In this document: in pieces, positions 9,311 through 18,457 of the stretch | Layout: every line of letters begins with the position of its first letter | How positions within the stretch are numbered: position 1 is the first letter of the stretch | Translations under genes and position numbers: made by a program | The notes under the pieces: generated by a model | What the model was told of the DNA's origin: nothing | The model's database searches: none | Seen by the model: the letters and a program-made list of their open reading frames with translations, nothing else | Assembly (NCBI GenBank): GCA_051877895.1 | Contig: JBJEJI010000069.1 | Location: forward strand, 48,059 to 112,058 | Length of the DNA: 64,000 nucleotides | Direction of reading: 5' to 3' | From: UBA3775 sp051877895 | GTDB lineage: Bacteria; Bacillota; Clostridia; Lachnospirales; Lachnospiraceae

Positions 9311-11500
9311 TTAATTTAATTTCTGCATTTCAAGCTGTGCAGTCACCAGGCCGTAGTAAATACCCTTCTTTTCCATCAGTTCATTATGGGTACCGACTTC
9401 TGCAATATTGTGACCGTCAATAACCACCAATCTGTCTGCATCCTTCAGAGTAGAAAGTCTGTGGGCAATAGCAAAAGTGGTACAGCCCTCTCTTAAACGT
9501 TCAAGGGCCTTCTGAATCAGATACTCGCTTTCCGTATCAAGATTGGATGTGGCTTCATCCAGAATGAGAATTCTGGGATTATTAAGCACGGCTCTTGCAA
9601 TGGACAGTCTCTGTCTTTCTCCTCCGGAAAGATTATAGCCGTGTTCTCCAATATAGGTGTTATATCCATCCGGTGTTTTCATAATAAAATCATGGGCATT
9701 TGCCAGCTTGGCGGCACGAATGATTTCTTCATAACTTGCATCAGGTTTAGCAAACTTTAAGTTATTATATATAGTTCCGGCAAACAGGAAGTTTTCCTGC
9801 AATACAATACCAAGCTGTGAGTGATAATCTGAAATTTTCAGCTTGTTTAAATTTATTCCATCAATATATATAGCCCCGTCATCCACCTCATAAAGACGCA
9901 TGAGAAGATTTATCAGTGTGGATTTTCCTGTTCCGCTGGCACCTACCAGACCAATCATCTCTCCCGGTTTTACCGTCAGATTAATATTCTCAAGCACCGG
10001 ACTGTAGGAATGATAGCCGAAACGAACATTTCTAAGCTCTACACTTCCTTCAATTTTATGTACAACAGGTTCTGTATCATCTACAATGGCAGGTTCCTCA
10101 TCCAGAGTATCATAAATTCTTTCCAGGCTGGTAATTAACTGGGTAATCCTTCTTGGAAGGAAGGTCATCCATTCCAAAGGTCCATACAGAATCCATGCAT
10201 AGCTGATAAGCTGATTCAGCTGGCCTATGGTAAGTTCATCTTCAAACACCTTACCCCCACCGAAATAGGTTATGGCATACACACCCATGCTCATAATAAA
10301 AGTCAGCATTGGATAGAGTGAAGCCCAGAACCTTTCATTTCTTTTCTGAATCACACAGAATTCTCCGGTCATCCTTTCAAAGTTTTCCGCTTCCTTTTCC
10401 TCAGTACCAAAGCTTTTAACAATACGCATTCCACTGAGCACATCCTGAAGACCCGAGTTGGTTTTGTCCATCTTGACCCACTGCATATGGAATCTGCGGT
10501 GGATATTTTTATAAAACAGAATGGAAATTCCAAGTGCAACCGGCATGAATACTACAGAAATAATGGTTAGTTTAACACTGATACTAAGCATTACTATTAC
10601 TGCTGCAATCATGGTGATAATGCAGGAAAACATTCCGGAAAATGCCTCATTCATAAATCCGCTTATTTCATTTGTATCACGACTCAAACGGTTCATGAGA
10701 GCACCCGGCTTTCTGTCTGTAATGTAGGACATGGAAAGCTGCTGTATTTTATCATAAATCTTTATACGATAATCCCTGGACAGACTTGTTCCCATACGGT
10801 TACACAGCCAGTAATTAGTCATATCAAAAATCATTAACAGGGTTGTAATTAATATCATTACAGCGGCAAATATCAAAATCTCTTTCATTCCGCCTTCACC
10901 GGTAATAATATATTTATCGATAAACACCTGCTGAATTTTTGGTCTTATTAATGAAGTAGCAGATACCATCAGCATGCATACGGCAATAAAGAAAAGCTGA
11001 AGTTTATATGCAGCACACATACGGATAAATTTTCTGACAACCCCATGACTTCCGTTACATTTGGGGCACTCACTTCTTCCACGCATGGGGGTTCCGCAAA
11101 CAGGGCAGGTTTTTTCCACTTCAGTGCTGATGATTTTCTTTGTAATCCCATCACGGAAATTAACTGCCCCTCGTGCCAGGTATGCAATTCTGTTTACATG
11201 CTTCATTGAAAAGCGTGCAAACAGTTCTTCGTAATCCCGACCTTTTCTTTTTAAAACAAGTATGCCCTGCCCCACCTGAGGTTCACATTTTAAAGTTTCA
11301 ATGTCCTTTACAGCCACCTCTTCCACAATACCCATTGAACCAATTTTCAATAGTCTTTCATTAGTTACTGCAAGATAGCAAAACTCCTGTTTTTCTCCTG
11401 TACTACTAATGTCGTATAGGGAGCAGTAGCATATTGTTTCATTTTCTTTTAGACTAAGCTTCCCGCTTATCTGTGCAGGAAGTTTCAAATTTAGTTCCAT
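9311..11500 (-). CDS. ABC half-transporter with N-terminal extra domain and zinc ribbon
   Basis: This 729-residue protein fuses an exporter-type membrane domain to an ATPase domain. The first ~130 residues form a soluble beta-rich region (TNERLLKIGSMGIVEEV), followed by a zinc ribbon (CPVC near 132 and CPKC near 145). Six membrane helices span about 155-450. The ATPase has Walker A GASGTGKST (520), signature LSGGERQ (624) and Walker B ILILDEATSNLD (645). It pairs with the similarly built transporter at 12.2-14.6 kb, with a DUF1854-like gene between them, suggesting a heterodimer plus accessory protein. Family knowledge points to export; the substrate is unknown. GGAGG precedes the ATG. Confidence 0.9.
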   Translation of the reverse strand: MELNLKLPAQISGKLSLKENETICYCSLYDISSTGEKQEFCYLAVTNERLLKIGSMGIVEEVAVKDIETLKCEPQVGQGILVLKRKGRDYEELFARFSMKHVNRIAYLARGAVNFRDGITKKIISTEVEKTCPVCGTPMRGRSECPKCNGSHGVVRKFIRMCAAYKLQLFFIAVCMLMVSATSLIRPKIQQVFIDKYIITGEGGMKEILIFAAVMILITTLLMIFDMTNYWLCNRMGTSLSRDYRIKIYDKIQQLSMSYITDRKPGALMNRLSRDTNEISGFMNEAFSGMFSCIITMIAAVIVMLSISVKLTIISVVFMPVALGISILFYKNIHRRFHMQWVKMDKTNSGLQDVLSGMRIVKSFGTEEKEAENFERMTGEFCVIQKRNERFWASLYPMLTFIMSMGVYAITYFGGGKVFEDELTIGQLNQLISYAWILYGPLEWMTFLPRRITQLITSLERIYDTLDEEPAIVDDTEPVVHKIEGSVELRNVRFGYHSYSPVLENINLTVKPGEMIGLVGASGTGKSTLINLLMRLYEVDDGAIYIDGINLNKLKISDYHSQLGIVLQENFLFAGTIYNNLKFAKPDASYEEIIRAAKLANAHDFIMKTPDGYNTYIGEHGYNLSGGERQRLSIARAVLNNPRILILDEATSNLDTESEYLIQKALERLREGCTTFAIAHRLSTLKDADRLVVIDGHNIAEVGTHNELMEKKGIYYGLVTAQLEMQKLN

Positions 11501-11596
11501 ATTCCTCCTATCATGTACAATTCGTACATTAACAGTAAATCAACACATAAAACAACATAACAAATTTGGCATACGCCATCCCTGAAAAAACATGGC

Positions 11597-11623
11597 GTGC
11601 ACCCTGCACCGCTTCAAAGCTGA
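11597..11623. repeat. Interspersed repeat family B, partial copy
   Basis: The plus strand carries CACCCTGCACCGCTTCAAAG here, matching the right half of the repeat at 39785-39836 and 45150-45200. It directly abuts the stop codon of the DUF1854-like gene. Next to it, ACGCCAT (11573-11579) and ATGGCGT (11592-11598) form a separate hairpin with an A-run in the loop. Confidence 0.6.
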
Positions 11624-12184
11624 TTAAAGGAACAAATCCAGCTTTTTCAGTTCTCTGGCTGACAGTGTAGTATAGTCCGGTATTTCAAATCTGTTCTCAT
11701 CCAAATCAGTAATAAGAAGTCTCGTATCAGTTAAATATACTACACTGCTGGAGTTCATCCGGGTTGTGAATTTACATCTTCCCCTTGAAGTTTCTACATC
11801 CCAGTAAGCAAAACCATATTCATCTTTTATATTGTTTATTTTGCTTATCACCGGAGTAAAGTACCGGATATCCATCTGTTCCTTTAACATGGCACGAGTA
11901 TCTTCATCCACATCCCGGTTCATATCCATAATAATTCCAATTTCTCCGGCTTTTTCATCAGCTTCTCTGATGGATATGTATTTATCCGGATCTGCAAACG
12001 GAAAACTGGCATACACACCTACTCTGCCATAAAACTCATCTCCAATGCGAAGGGAAACAAAGCCTCCTTCTGTACGTTTAAATTCGCTATTATTTCTGTC
12101 CAGATAACGAAGTCTCAGCATTTGTGCTGTTTCCTCTTCCATCTGTTCAAGATTAAACTCTTCATTTTTATTATCTTCGTGCAT
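11624..12184 (-). CDS. DUF1854-like protein linked to the ABC pair
   Basis: This soluble 186-residue acidic protein has no signal peptide or membrane helix. Its pattern (LRIGDEFYGRVGVYASFPFADPDKYISI in two pieces, then YFTPVISKI and FAYWDVETSRG) resembles DUF1854 proteins. Those are known next to ABC transporters, including one set described beside cyanophycin genes in Proteobacteria. Here it lies exactly between two ABC half-transporter genes, which fits that association and suggests a shared complex or regulation. No cyanophycin synthetase or cyanophycinase is in the window. The ATG at 12184 follows AAAGGAG. The family call is from memory of the pattern, not a search. Confidence 0.7.
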   Translation of the reverse strand: MHEDNKNEEFNLEQMEEETAQMLRLRYLDRNNSEFKRTEGGFVSLRIGDEFYGRVGVYASFPFADPDKYISIREADEKAGEIGIIMDMNRDVDEDTRAMLKEQMDIRYFTPVISKINNIKDEYGFAYWDVETSRGRCKFTTRMNSSSVVYLTDTRLLITDLDENRFEIPDYTTLSARELKKLDLFL

Positions 12185-12217
12185 AATTTCTCCTTTATGT
12201 TACGTCAAAATAAGTAA

Positions 12218-14578
12218 CTAATCTCTCAGTGCAAGTGCCTTGGTTTGAAGTTCACGGAGCTTATAGTAAGTTCCCTTCTTTACAAGTAGTTCGTCATGGG
12301 TACCTTCCTCTGTGACCTTACCGTCATCAATAACTACCAGCCTGTCCGCATCCCTGAGAGTTGAAAGCCTGTGTGCAATAGAAATTGTGGTTCTTCCCTT
12401 TACAAGCACGTTAATTGACTGCTGTATTGCTGTTTCGGTTTCTGTATCTACAGAAGCTGTGGCTTCATCCAGAATCAGAATTTTCGGATCGGCAAGTATG
12501 GCTCTCGCGATAGATATTCTCTGTTTTTCACCACCGGAAAGCATACGACCTGTAGAACCAATAATGGTATCGTACCCATCAGGCATTTTGCAGATGAAAT
12601 CATGGGCACTCGCCAGCACGGCAGCCCTGATTACCTCTTCATTAGTGGCATCCTTTCTGGCATAACGTATGTTTTCTGCCACTGTACCTATGAAAATATA
12701 GGATTCCTGAGAGACCATGGCAACATTTCCCCTTAATGTATCAAAGGAAAGATTTTTAACATCAACCCCATCAATTAGAACTGTACCCTCATTAGGATCG
12801 TAAAGTCTGCTTATTAAATTGACAATGGTCGTTTTACCGGCACCGCTTCTGCCTACTATTCCAAGCATTTCTCCGCCTTTTACCTTGAAACTGACATCCT
12901 TTAATACCGGCTTATGCTCCTCATATCCAAAGGTAACATTCTTTAGTTCTACATCACCTTTTAGCTTTTCTATTCTGACAGGATTACTGCATTCCGATAC
13001 TTCCGGAAGGGCATCAATAATTTCAAACATTCTTTCTGCCGAATTCATACAGTTGGTAAACCACCTGAAGAAATGAGAGAAGAAATCCATCGGACCGTTA
13101 AGCTGATTAACGTAACCTGTAAATGTAATCAACATACCAAGAGAGAACTCTTGTCTGATTAAAATGAAGTATGCTCCGATAATCCATACCAGCAGTCCGG
13201 CAAGATTTTCAGCTGCATGATAAATCTGATAAAACTTACTCTCATAATTTACAATAGCCATTTCTGCATCCATAAAGTGCTGGTTAGCTTTTTTAAACCT
13301 GTTTACTTCATTTTCTTCCTGACCGAAAGCCTTTACTACTCTTGCTCCCATCAGATTATCATTAACCCTGGACTTCAACGTTCTGGAAGCTCTGTGTTTT
13401 CTTCCATAACGATGCCAGAGTCTTGGCAGCATAAACCAGCTTATTAAAAATGAAATCGGCATGAATATAAGAGCCATTACCGCAAGCCATACATTCATTT
13501 TAAACATAATCACTGCTGTTGCAATAATTGTGAAAACATTGATAATGAAATACGGAAGACCATCAGTGAAAAATCCCATTACTTCATCTGCATCATCTAA
13601 TACTCTGGTCATGAGAGAACCCGTTTGTCTACTGTTGTAGAAACTAATAGATAAGCGTCCCATAGACTTAAAAACATCGTTTTTCAAATCTCTTACCAGG
13701 ACCGGTGAAATACCGGCTGTAATCACACCCTGAAGAATACCCACCAGCTGCATGGTCAGTTTAGTAAGTATCATGGTAAGTACAATAAGAAGGAGTGCTG
13801 TTAAATAATCTCCGGCACTCAGTCCCAAAGCACTGACAAGTCCGTCATCTTTTTTTAAAACCTTATCATACAGAATTGTTCCGCTAAGGTACGGCCAGAT
13901 AAGATTTAAAACTGCTGTAACCAGGAAGCATAAAAACTGTACCAGAATTTTTTTCCGGTGAGGCTTTAAGTATCCAAGAGTACGCATGAATATAGATTTC
14001 TGATTCATGCACTTTGGGCAAAGCTTACGCTCTTTTTCAGGATACATAGTTCCGCACTTCGGACAGTATTCATCACTTTTTTCTTCCTGAAGAAGTTCCT
14101 CAGGGATTTCCCCCTTTTCCTTGTAAGCATTGAATATACGTTCCAATTTCAATGCCGCACCCATCTTTCTGTTTGAAAATACACCTATTACAGTGTCTTT
14201 TTCATTGTTTTCCGTAATACCGGAGATGACTCCTCCGCCCACAGTTCTTTCAATTTTAATTTTATCAATGTCTTTTACTTTTATTTCGGATGTTTCATAA
14301 TCACGGGAAATATGGGCAAGTTTCCTGTTAACATTATCGGATCCTTTAAAGTATCTTATTTCACCGGGTTCTGAAGCTGCCACTGCCGTCACTATAGTTT
14401 CACTTCCCAGACAAATAAATCCTGTTGTAAAGCGGCACCCGGCATCAAGGTCTACCGGAATAATATACATAAAATCTTCCGGTTTATACCCTATGTCCTT
14501 TAAGCACTGTATAAAATCACCGGGAAGCTTCTGACCTGCATATACCCTGACTGTGCTATTTAAATTACTGTTATTCAA
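12218..14578 (-). CDS. ABC half-transporter with N-terminal extra domain and zinc ribbon, TTG start
   Basis: This 786-residue partner of the transporter at 9.3 kb has the same order: an N-terminal soluble domain of about 165 residues, a zinc ribbon (CPKC and CPKC near 172 and 187), six membrane helices, and an ATPase domain with Walker A GRSGAGKTT, signature LSGGEKQ and Walker B ILILDEATASVD. I start it at the TTG at 14578, because GGGAGG sits five bases upstream; an in-frame ATG at 14632 exists but has no ribosome site. The DUF1854-like gene begins 33 bases downstream, consistent with one operon of three genes. The exported substrate is unknown. Confidence 0.88.
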   Translation of the reverse strand: MNNSNLNSTVRVYAGQKLPGDFIQCLKDIGYKPEDFMYIIPVDLDAGCRFTTGFICLGSETIVTAVAASEPGEIRYFKGSDNVNRKLAHISRDYETSEIKVKDIDKIKIERTVGGGVISGITENNEKDTVIGVFSNRKMGAALKLERIFNAYKEKGEIPEELLQEEKSDEYCPKCGTMYPEKERKLCPKCMNQKSIFMRTLGYLKPHRKKILVQFLCFLVTAVLNLIWPYLSGTILYDKVLKKDDGLVSALGLSAGDYLTALLLIVLTMILTKLTMQLVGILQGVITAGISPVLVRDLKNDVFKSMGRLSISFYNSRQTGSLMTRVLDDADEVMGFFTDGLPYFIINVFTIIATAVIMFKMNVWLAVMALIFMPISFLISWFMLPRLWHRYGRKHRASRTLKSRVNDNLMGARVVKAFGQEENEVNRFKKANQHFMDAEMAIVNYESKFYQIYHAAENLAGLLVWIIGAYFILIRQEFSLGMLITFTGYVNQLNGPMDFFSHFFRWFTNCMNSAERMFEIIDALPEVSECSNPVRIEKLKGDVELKNVTFGYEEHKPVLKDVSFKVKGGEMLGIVGRSGAGKTTIVNLISRLYDPNEGTVLIDGVDVKNLSFDTLRGNVAMVSQESYIFIGTVAENIRYARKDATNEEVIRAAVLASAHDFICKMPDGYDTIIGSTGRMLSGGEKQRISIARAILADPKILILDEATASVDTETETAIQQSINVLVKGRTTISIAHRLSTLRDADRLVVIDDGKVTEEGTHDELLVKKGTYYKLRELQTKALALRD

Positions 14579-14589
14579 AATAACCTCCC
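14576..14589 (-). promoter_or_regulatory. Ribosome binding site deciding a TTG start
   Basis: On the minus strand GGGAGG is followed by TTATT and then TTG. This is the only strong Shine-Dalgarno near the start of the ABC gene and fixes TTG rather than the upstream ATG as the start. Confidence 0.7.
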
Positions 14590-14677
14590 ACAAAATTCTT
14601 AAATTGTAACCTTTTAATTCTATCAACCACAAAGTGTTTTAAATGCATTTAGAAGAAAACTTCTGATAACACAAAAA

Positions 14678-14703
14678 GCCCTGCAGGCATTAACCTACAG
14701 GGC
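14678..14703 (-). terminator. Rho-independent terminator after lysA
   Basis: GCCCTGYAGG and its complement form a ten-base stem with one mismatch, followed on the minus strand by TTTTTG. It lies 60 bases beyond the lysA stop codon and separates lysA from the ABC cluster. Confidence 0.8.
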
Positions 14704-14765
14704 AACAGAAAACAACAATCTCTTGCATCTTCCCAATCATTGGCACGGAAGAATAACAGGAACAA

Positions 14766-16028
14766 TTATAAGTATGGCTTCATTAAATCATCGAAATCAA
14801 ATGTACGGAAGTAATCTGCTGTAGTTTCAGCACGACGAATCATTTTAACACTTCCATCTTCTTTGAGCAGGAGTTCTGCTGACTTAAGTTTTCCATTATA
14901 ATTGTAACCCATAGCAAAGCCATGTGCTCCGGTATCATGAATGTAGAGATAGTCTCCCTTGTCAATCTTCGGAAGCATACGGTCTATGGCAAATTTATCA
15001 TTATTTTCACATAATGAACCTACAACATCATATTTATGGTCGCAAGGCTCATTTTCTTTACCAAGTACGGTAATGTGGTGATAAGCTCTGTACATGGCCG
15101 GACGCATTAAATTTACTGCACATGCGTCTACACCTATATACTCTTTGTAAATATGTTTCTCATGAATTGCCTTAACGACCAGTGCGCCGTAAGGTCCCAT
15201 CATAAAACGTCCAAGTTCTGTGAAGATAGCAACGTCTCCCATGCCTGCAGGCACAAGAATTTCTTCATAAACTTTGCGAACGCCTTCGCCAACTTTCATA
15301 ATATCAACCGGCTTGTCCTCCGGACGGTATGGTATACCGATTCCGCCGGAAAGATTTATAAATTTAATATGTGCACCGGTCTTCTCTTTCAACTCTACTG
15401 CAAGTGTAAAAAGAGTTCTGGCAAGTGTCGGATAATAATCATCTGCTGTAGTATTGCTTACAAGGAATGAGTGAATACCAAAATGCTTCACACCTAAGCT
15501 CAAAAGCTTCTTGTAACCTTCAATCATCTGTTCTTTGGTATTTCCGTATTTTGCATCTCCGGGATTATCCATAATACCGTTTTCAAGTTCATAGATTCCA
15601 CCCGGATTGTATCTCATGCATACAGTTTCCGGCACACCGCATTCATTGTCTAAAAACTCGATATGGGTAATATCGTCCAGATTAATGTAGGCTCCCATAG
15701 CCTTTGCCTTGGTAAACTCTCCGGAAGGTGTCTCATTGGATGAGAACATAATATCCCCTTCGCCAAGACCTACAGCCTCAGAAAGTAACAGTTCTGACAT
15801 AGATGAGCAGTCAGCACCGCATCCTTCCTCCTTTAAAATCTGTAAAAGGTATGGATTCGGAGTCGCTTTTACTGCAAAAAATTCTTTGAAACCTTTATTC
15901 CACGAAAAAGCCTCCTTTAATTTTCTTGCATTAGCTCTGATACCGCTTTCATCATAAATATGGAATGGTGTAGGATAATCTTTTACAATATTCTCAACCA
16001 TTTCCTTTGTCAGAAATGTATTCTTCAT
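14766..16028 (-). CDS. lysA: Diaminopimelate decarboxylase
   Basis: The product decarboxylates meso-diaminopimelate to lysine, the last step of lysine synthesis, using pyridoxal phosphate. It is 420 residues, normal for the family. The PLP lysine is Lys54 in FFAVKATPNP; the phosphate-binding Gly-rich motif is NLSGGIGIPY, and the C-terminal active-site part is GSLCENNDKF near 340. The ATG at 16028 follows AAAGGAGG. It stands 87 bases after the topoisomerase A gene in the same direction and ends at its own terminator. Other PLP decarboxylases of this fold (nspC, ornithine type) are less likely but not excluded. Confidence 0.88.
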   Translation of the reverse strand: MKNTFLTKEMVENIVKDYPTPFHIYDESGIRANARKLKEAFSWNKGFKEFFAVKATPNPYLLQILKEEGCGADCSSMSELLLSEAVGLGEGDIMFSSNETPSGEFTKAKAMGAYINLDDITHIEFLDNECGVPETVCMRYNPGGIYELENGIMDNPGDAKYGNTKEQMIEGYKKLLSLGVKHFGIHSFLVSNTTADDYYPTLARTLFTLAVELKEKTGAHIKFINLSGGIGIPYRPEDKPVDIMKVGEGVRKVYEEILVPAGMGDVAIFTELGRFMMGPYGALVVKAIHEKHIYKEYIGVDACAVNLMRPAMYRAYHHITVLGKENEPCDHKYDVVGSLCENNDKFAIDRMLPKIDKGDYLYIHDTGAHGFAMGYNYNGKLKSAELLLKEDGSVKMIRRAETTADYFRTFDFDDLMKPYL

Positions 16029-16115
16029 TTATCTCGAATCCTCCTTTTGTTACTGGCACAAACATAATGTGCTTTTGAAACAATAACACTCATGTAAAAA
16101 AATGTCAAGATTTTT

Positions 16116-18365
16116 CTATTCTAACGGTGCCTTTATTCCCGGCAGACCTCTTTTTCTGGTTCTCATCTTTTTAAGATTGAGCTTTTTGCCTTCAAAATCA
16201 ATAAAATCTGTTTTACCATCATGAACCGCAACCTTAACAACTGTTTCTCCTTTACCAAGAGAAATTCCTTTCACACCCTTGCCTGTTTTCTTCTGTTCAG
16301 GCACTTCTTCAAGTGCAAACATAAGTGCTGCCTTTTTGGAAGTAAGCACTGTAACCTTAACCTTGTCCGAAAGAACTTCAGATGCAGTAAGACCAATTAC
16401 AGCATTTACTTTATCCCCGTCTGCCAGCTTTGTTGCTGCAATAACCTGACGTCTTGTATCAAATTCAACTCCTGAAACCCGTTTTACAAGCCCGCCTTCC
16501 GTCATAAACAGAAGTTGTGAATCAAACATGGTTTCATAAGCCATAACCTGTATTGGAGTTTCCTGTCCCATTTTTGTAAGGACCTGAATCAGACCGCCTT
16601 TTTCCTTTATTCTGCATTTTGGAACTGCAGAAACTTTCAGCTGATACATATTTCCTTCTGCAGTAAAAATGCAAAGCCTGTCATTGCTTTTAATAGGAAT
16701 TCTGTGAACAAACTCCGTCAGAGCTTCTTCACCTGCTCTCTGGTAAGTAGCAGCATCTACCGATTTAGTGTAACCAAAACGGTCTATCAGAACAAAGAGT
16801 TCTTCCACACGCTCTTCCACCACGTAATTTGTACTCTCGCTTACCATGATAGTAGTGCGTCTTTCCCTTGCAAATTTATTTTTAAATTCCAGAAGCTGGT
16901 TTTTGATTACCTTGTGAAGCTCTCCTTTACTTCCAAGAATTTTTTCATAGCTTCTGATGTCTTTCATTAACTGTTCCTGTTCTTCATGCAGTTTCAAAAT
17001 TTCCAAACCGATTAATTTGGAAAGCTGCATTGAAAGAATGGCATCTGCCTGCTTTTCCGTAAAGTCAAAGGTGGATGCTGTTGCTCTCGCTGTTTCGGTT
17101 TTGAAACGAATACCCTCAATAACACCGTTTATCAGGCATTCTTTTGCCTGTTTTATAGAATCGGAGCCTCTTAAAACTTCTATGATAATGTCAATTACAT
17201 CTACCGCACGAATGAGACCTTGTACTATTTCCAGCCTTTTATTGGCCTTCTCCAGAAGGTATTGATATTCTTTTGTATAAAGTTCTTCCTGGAAGGTTAT
17301 AAACTCTTCAATCAGACGTTTCAGACTGAACTGATATGGCTGCTTGTCCTTAACTGCAAGGAAGCATGCACCATAAGTATCTTCCAGGGAGGATTTCTTG
17401 AAAAGACCATTAAGAAGATTTTCTGCATCTCTGTCTTTTTTTACCTCAATTACAATACGAATACCTTCCTTGCTGGACTCATCCCTGACATCATGTATCT
17501 CATCAAAGACTTTATCCTTCATCAGGTTAACCAGGTTTTCAACCAGTCTTGTCTTACTTCCTGCAACTGTGTATGGAATTTCAGTAATTACAATGTTCTT
17601 TCTTCCGTAATCACCGTTTTCGATTTCTGTTCTTGCACGAACTCTGATTTTACCTTCTCCGGTCTCATACAGATTTTTTAATTCATCAGCATTGGTAATG
17701 ATGCCACCGGTAGGGAAATCAGGTCCCGGAATATATTCCATCAATCCTTCTGTGGTAATATCCGGATTTTCCAGACAGGCAATTACACCGTCAATTACTT
17801 CTCCCGGATTATGGGGAGGAATATTGGTAGCCATACCAACTGCAATACCGGTTGTTCCATTAATCAAAAGGTTTGGCAGCATTGCCGGCAGCACACGAGG
17901 CTCTTTTTCGCTTTCATCAAAGTTCGGATCAAATTCTACCAGTCCTTTTTCCAGGTGATCCAGAAGAGTCATGGCTCCTTCGCTTAAACGTGCTTCTGTG
18001 TATCGCATGGCAGCTGCACTGTCACCATCTATGGAACCGAAGTTACCATGTCCGTCAACTAAAGGAATTGCAAGACTGTAATCCTCGGACATGTGAACCA
18101 AGGCGTCATAAATGGATGAATCACCGTGAGGATGATATTTACCCATTGTATCACCGACTATACGGGCACATTTTCTGTGTGGTTTATCCGGCTGAAGTCC
18201 AAGTTCTATCATTGCATACAAAACTCTTCTTTGAACAGGCTTTAAACCATCACGAACATCCGGAAGTGCTCTGGCTATAATAACGCTCATGGCATAATCT
18301 CTGTAAGAGGTTCTCATTTCCTCCACAAAGTCACGTTGTATAATTGTATCCTCCAAATCAGGCAT
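16116..18365 (-). CDS. DNA topoisomerase (type IIA) subunit A, topoisomerase IV/ParC-like
   Basis: This 749-residue subunit cuts and rejoins DNA in the A2B2 type IIA enzyme. The start region RDYAMSVIIARALPDVRDG, the quinolone-region HPHGDSSIYDALVHM and the catalytic tyrosine in AAMRYTEARLS are all intact. The C-terminal half should form the beta-pinwheel. In place of the gyrase box QRRGGKG there is QKKTGKG near residue 705, so it is either topoisomerase IV or a diverged gyrase. It follows its B subunit by 92 bases. The chromosomal gyrAB pair is normally near oriC, which favours a second, ParC-like enzyme here. GGAGG precedes the ATG. Confidence 0.88.
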   Translation of the reverse strand: MPDLEDTIIQRDFVEEMRTSYRDYAMSVIIARALPDVRDGLKPVQRRVLYAMIELGLQPDKPHRKCARIVGDTMGKYHPHGDSSIYDALVHMSEDYSLAIPLVDGHGNFGSIDGDSAAAMRYTEARLSEGAMTLLDHLEKGLVEFDPNFDESEKEPRVLPAMLPNLLINGTTGIAVGMATNIPPHNPGEVIDGVIACLENPDITTEGLMEYIPGPDFPTGGIITNADELKNLYETGEGKIRVRARTEIENGDYGRKNIVITEIPYTVAGSKTRLVENLVNLMKDKVFDEIHDVRDESSKEGIRIVIEVKKDRDAENLLNGLFKKSSLEDTYGACFLAVKDKQPYQFSLKRLIEEFITFQEELYTKEYQYLLEKANKRLEIVQGLIRAVDVIDIIIEVLRGSDSIKQAKECLINGVIEGIRFKTETARATASTFDFTEKQADAILSMQLSKLIGLEILKLHEEQEQLMKDIRSYEKILGSKGELHKVIKNQLLEFKNKFARERRTTIMVSESTNYVVEERVEELFVLIDRFGYTKSVDAATYQRAGEEALTEFVHRIPIKSNDRLCIFTAEGNMYQLKVSAVPKCRIKEKGGLIQVLTKMGQETPIQVMAYETMFDSQLLFMTEGGLVKRVSGVEFDTRRQVIAATKLADGDKVNAVIGLTASEVLSDKVKVTVLTSKKAALMFALEEVPEQKKTGKGVKGISLGKGETVVKVAVHDGKTDFIDFEGKKLNLKKMRTRKRGLPGIKAPLE

Positions 18366-18457
18366 GTTTTCTCCTCCACAAACCTCCCGGCACTAAGTCA
18401 GGAGTGTTCTTGACATACTCTATAAAAGGGCAAATTTCTGTGAATTATCTATATAGA

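Noticed and set aside
11624..14578. Cyanophycin metabolism cluster
   Set aside because: The ABC/DUF1854 arrangement recalls it, but no cyanophycin synthetase or cyanophycinase is present in the window.
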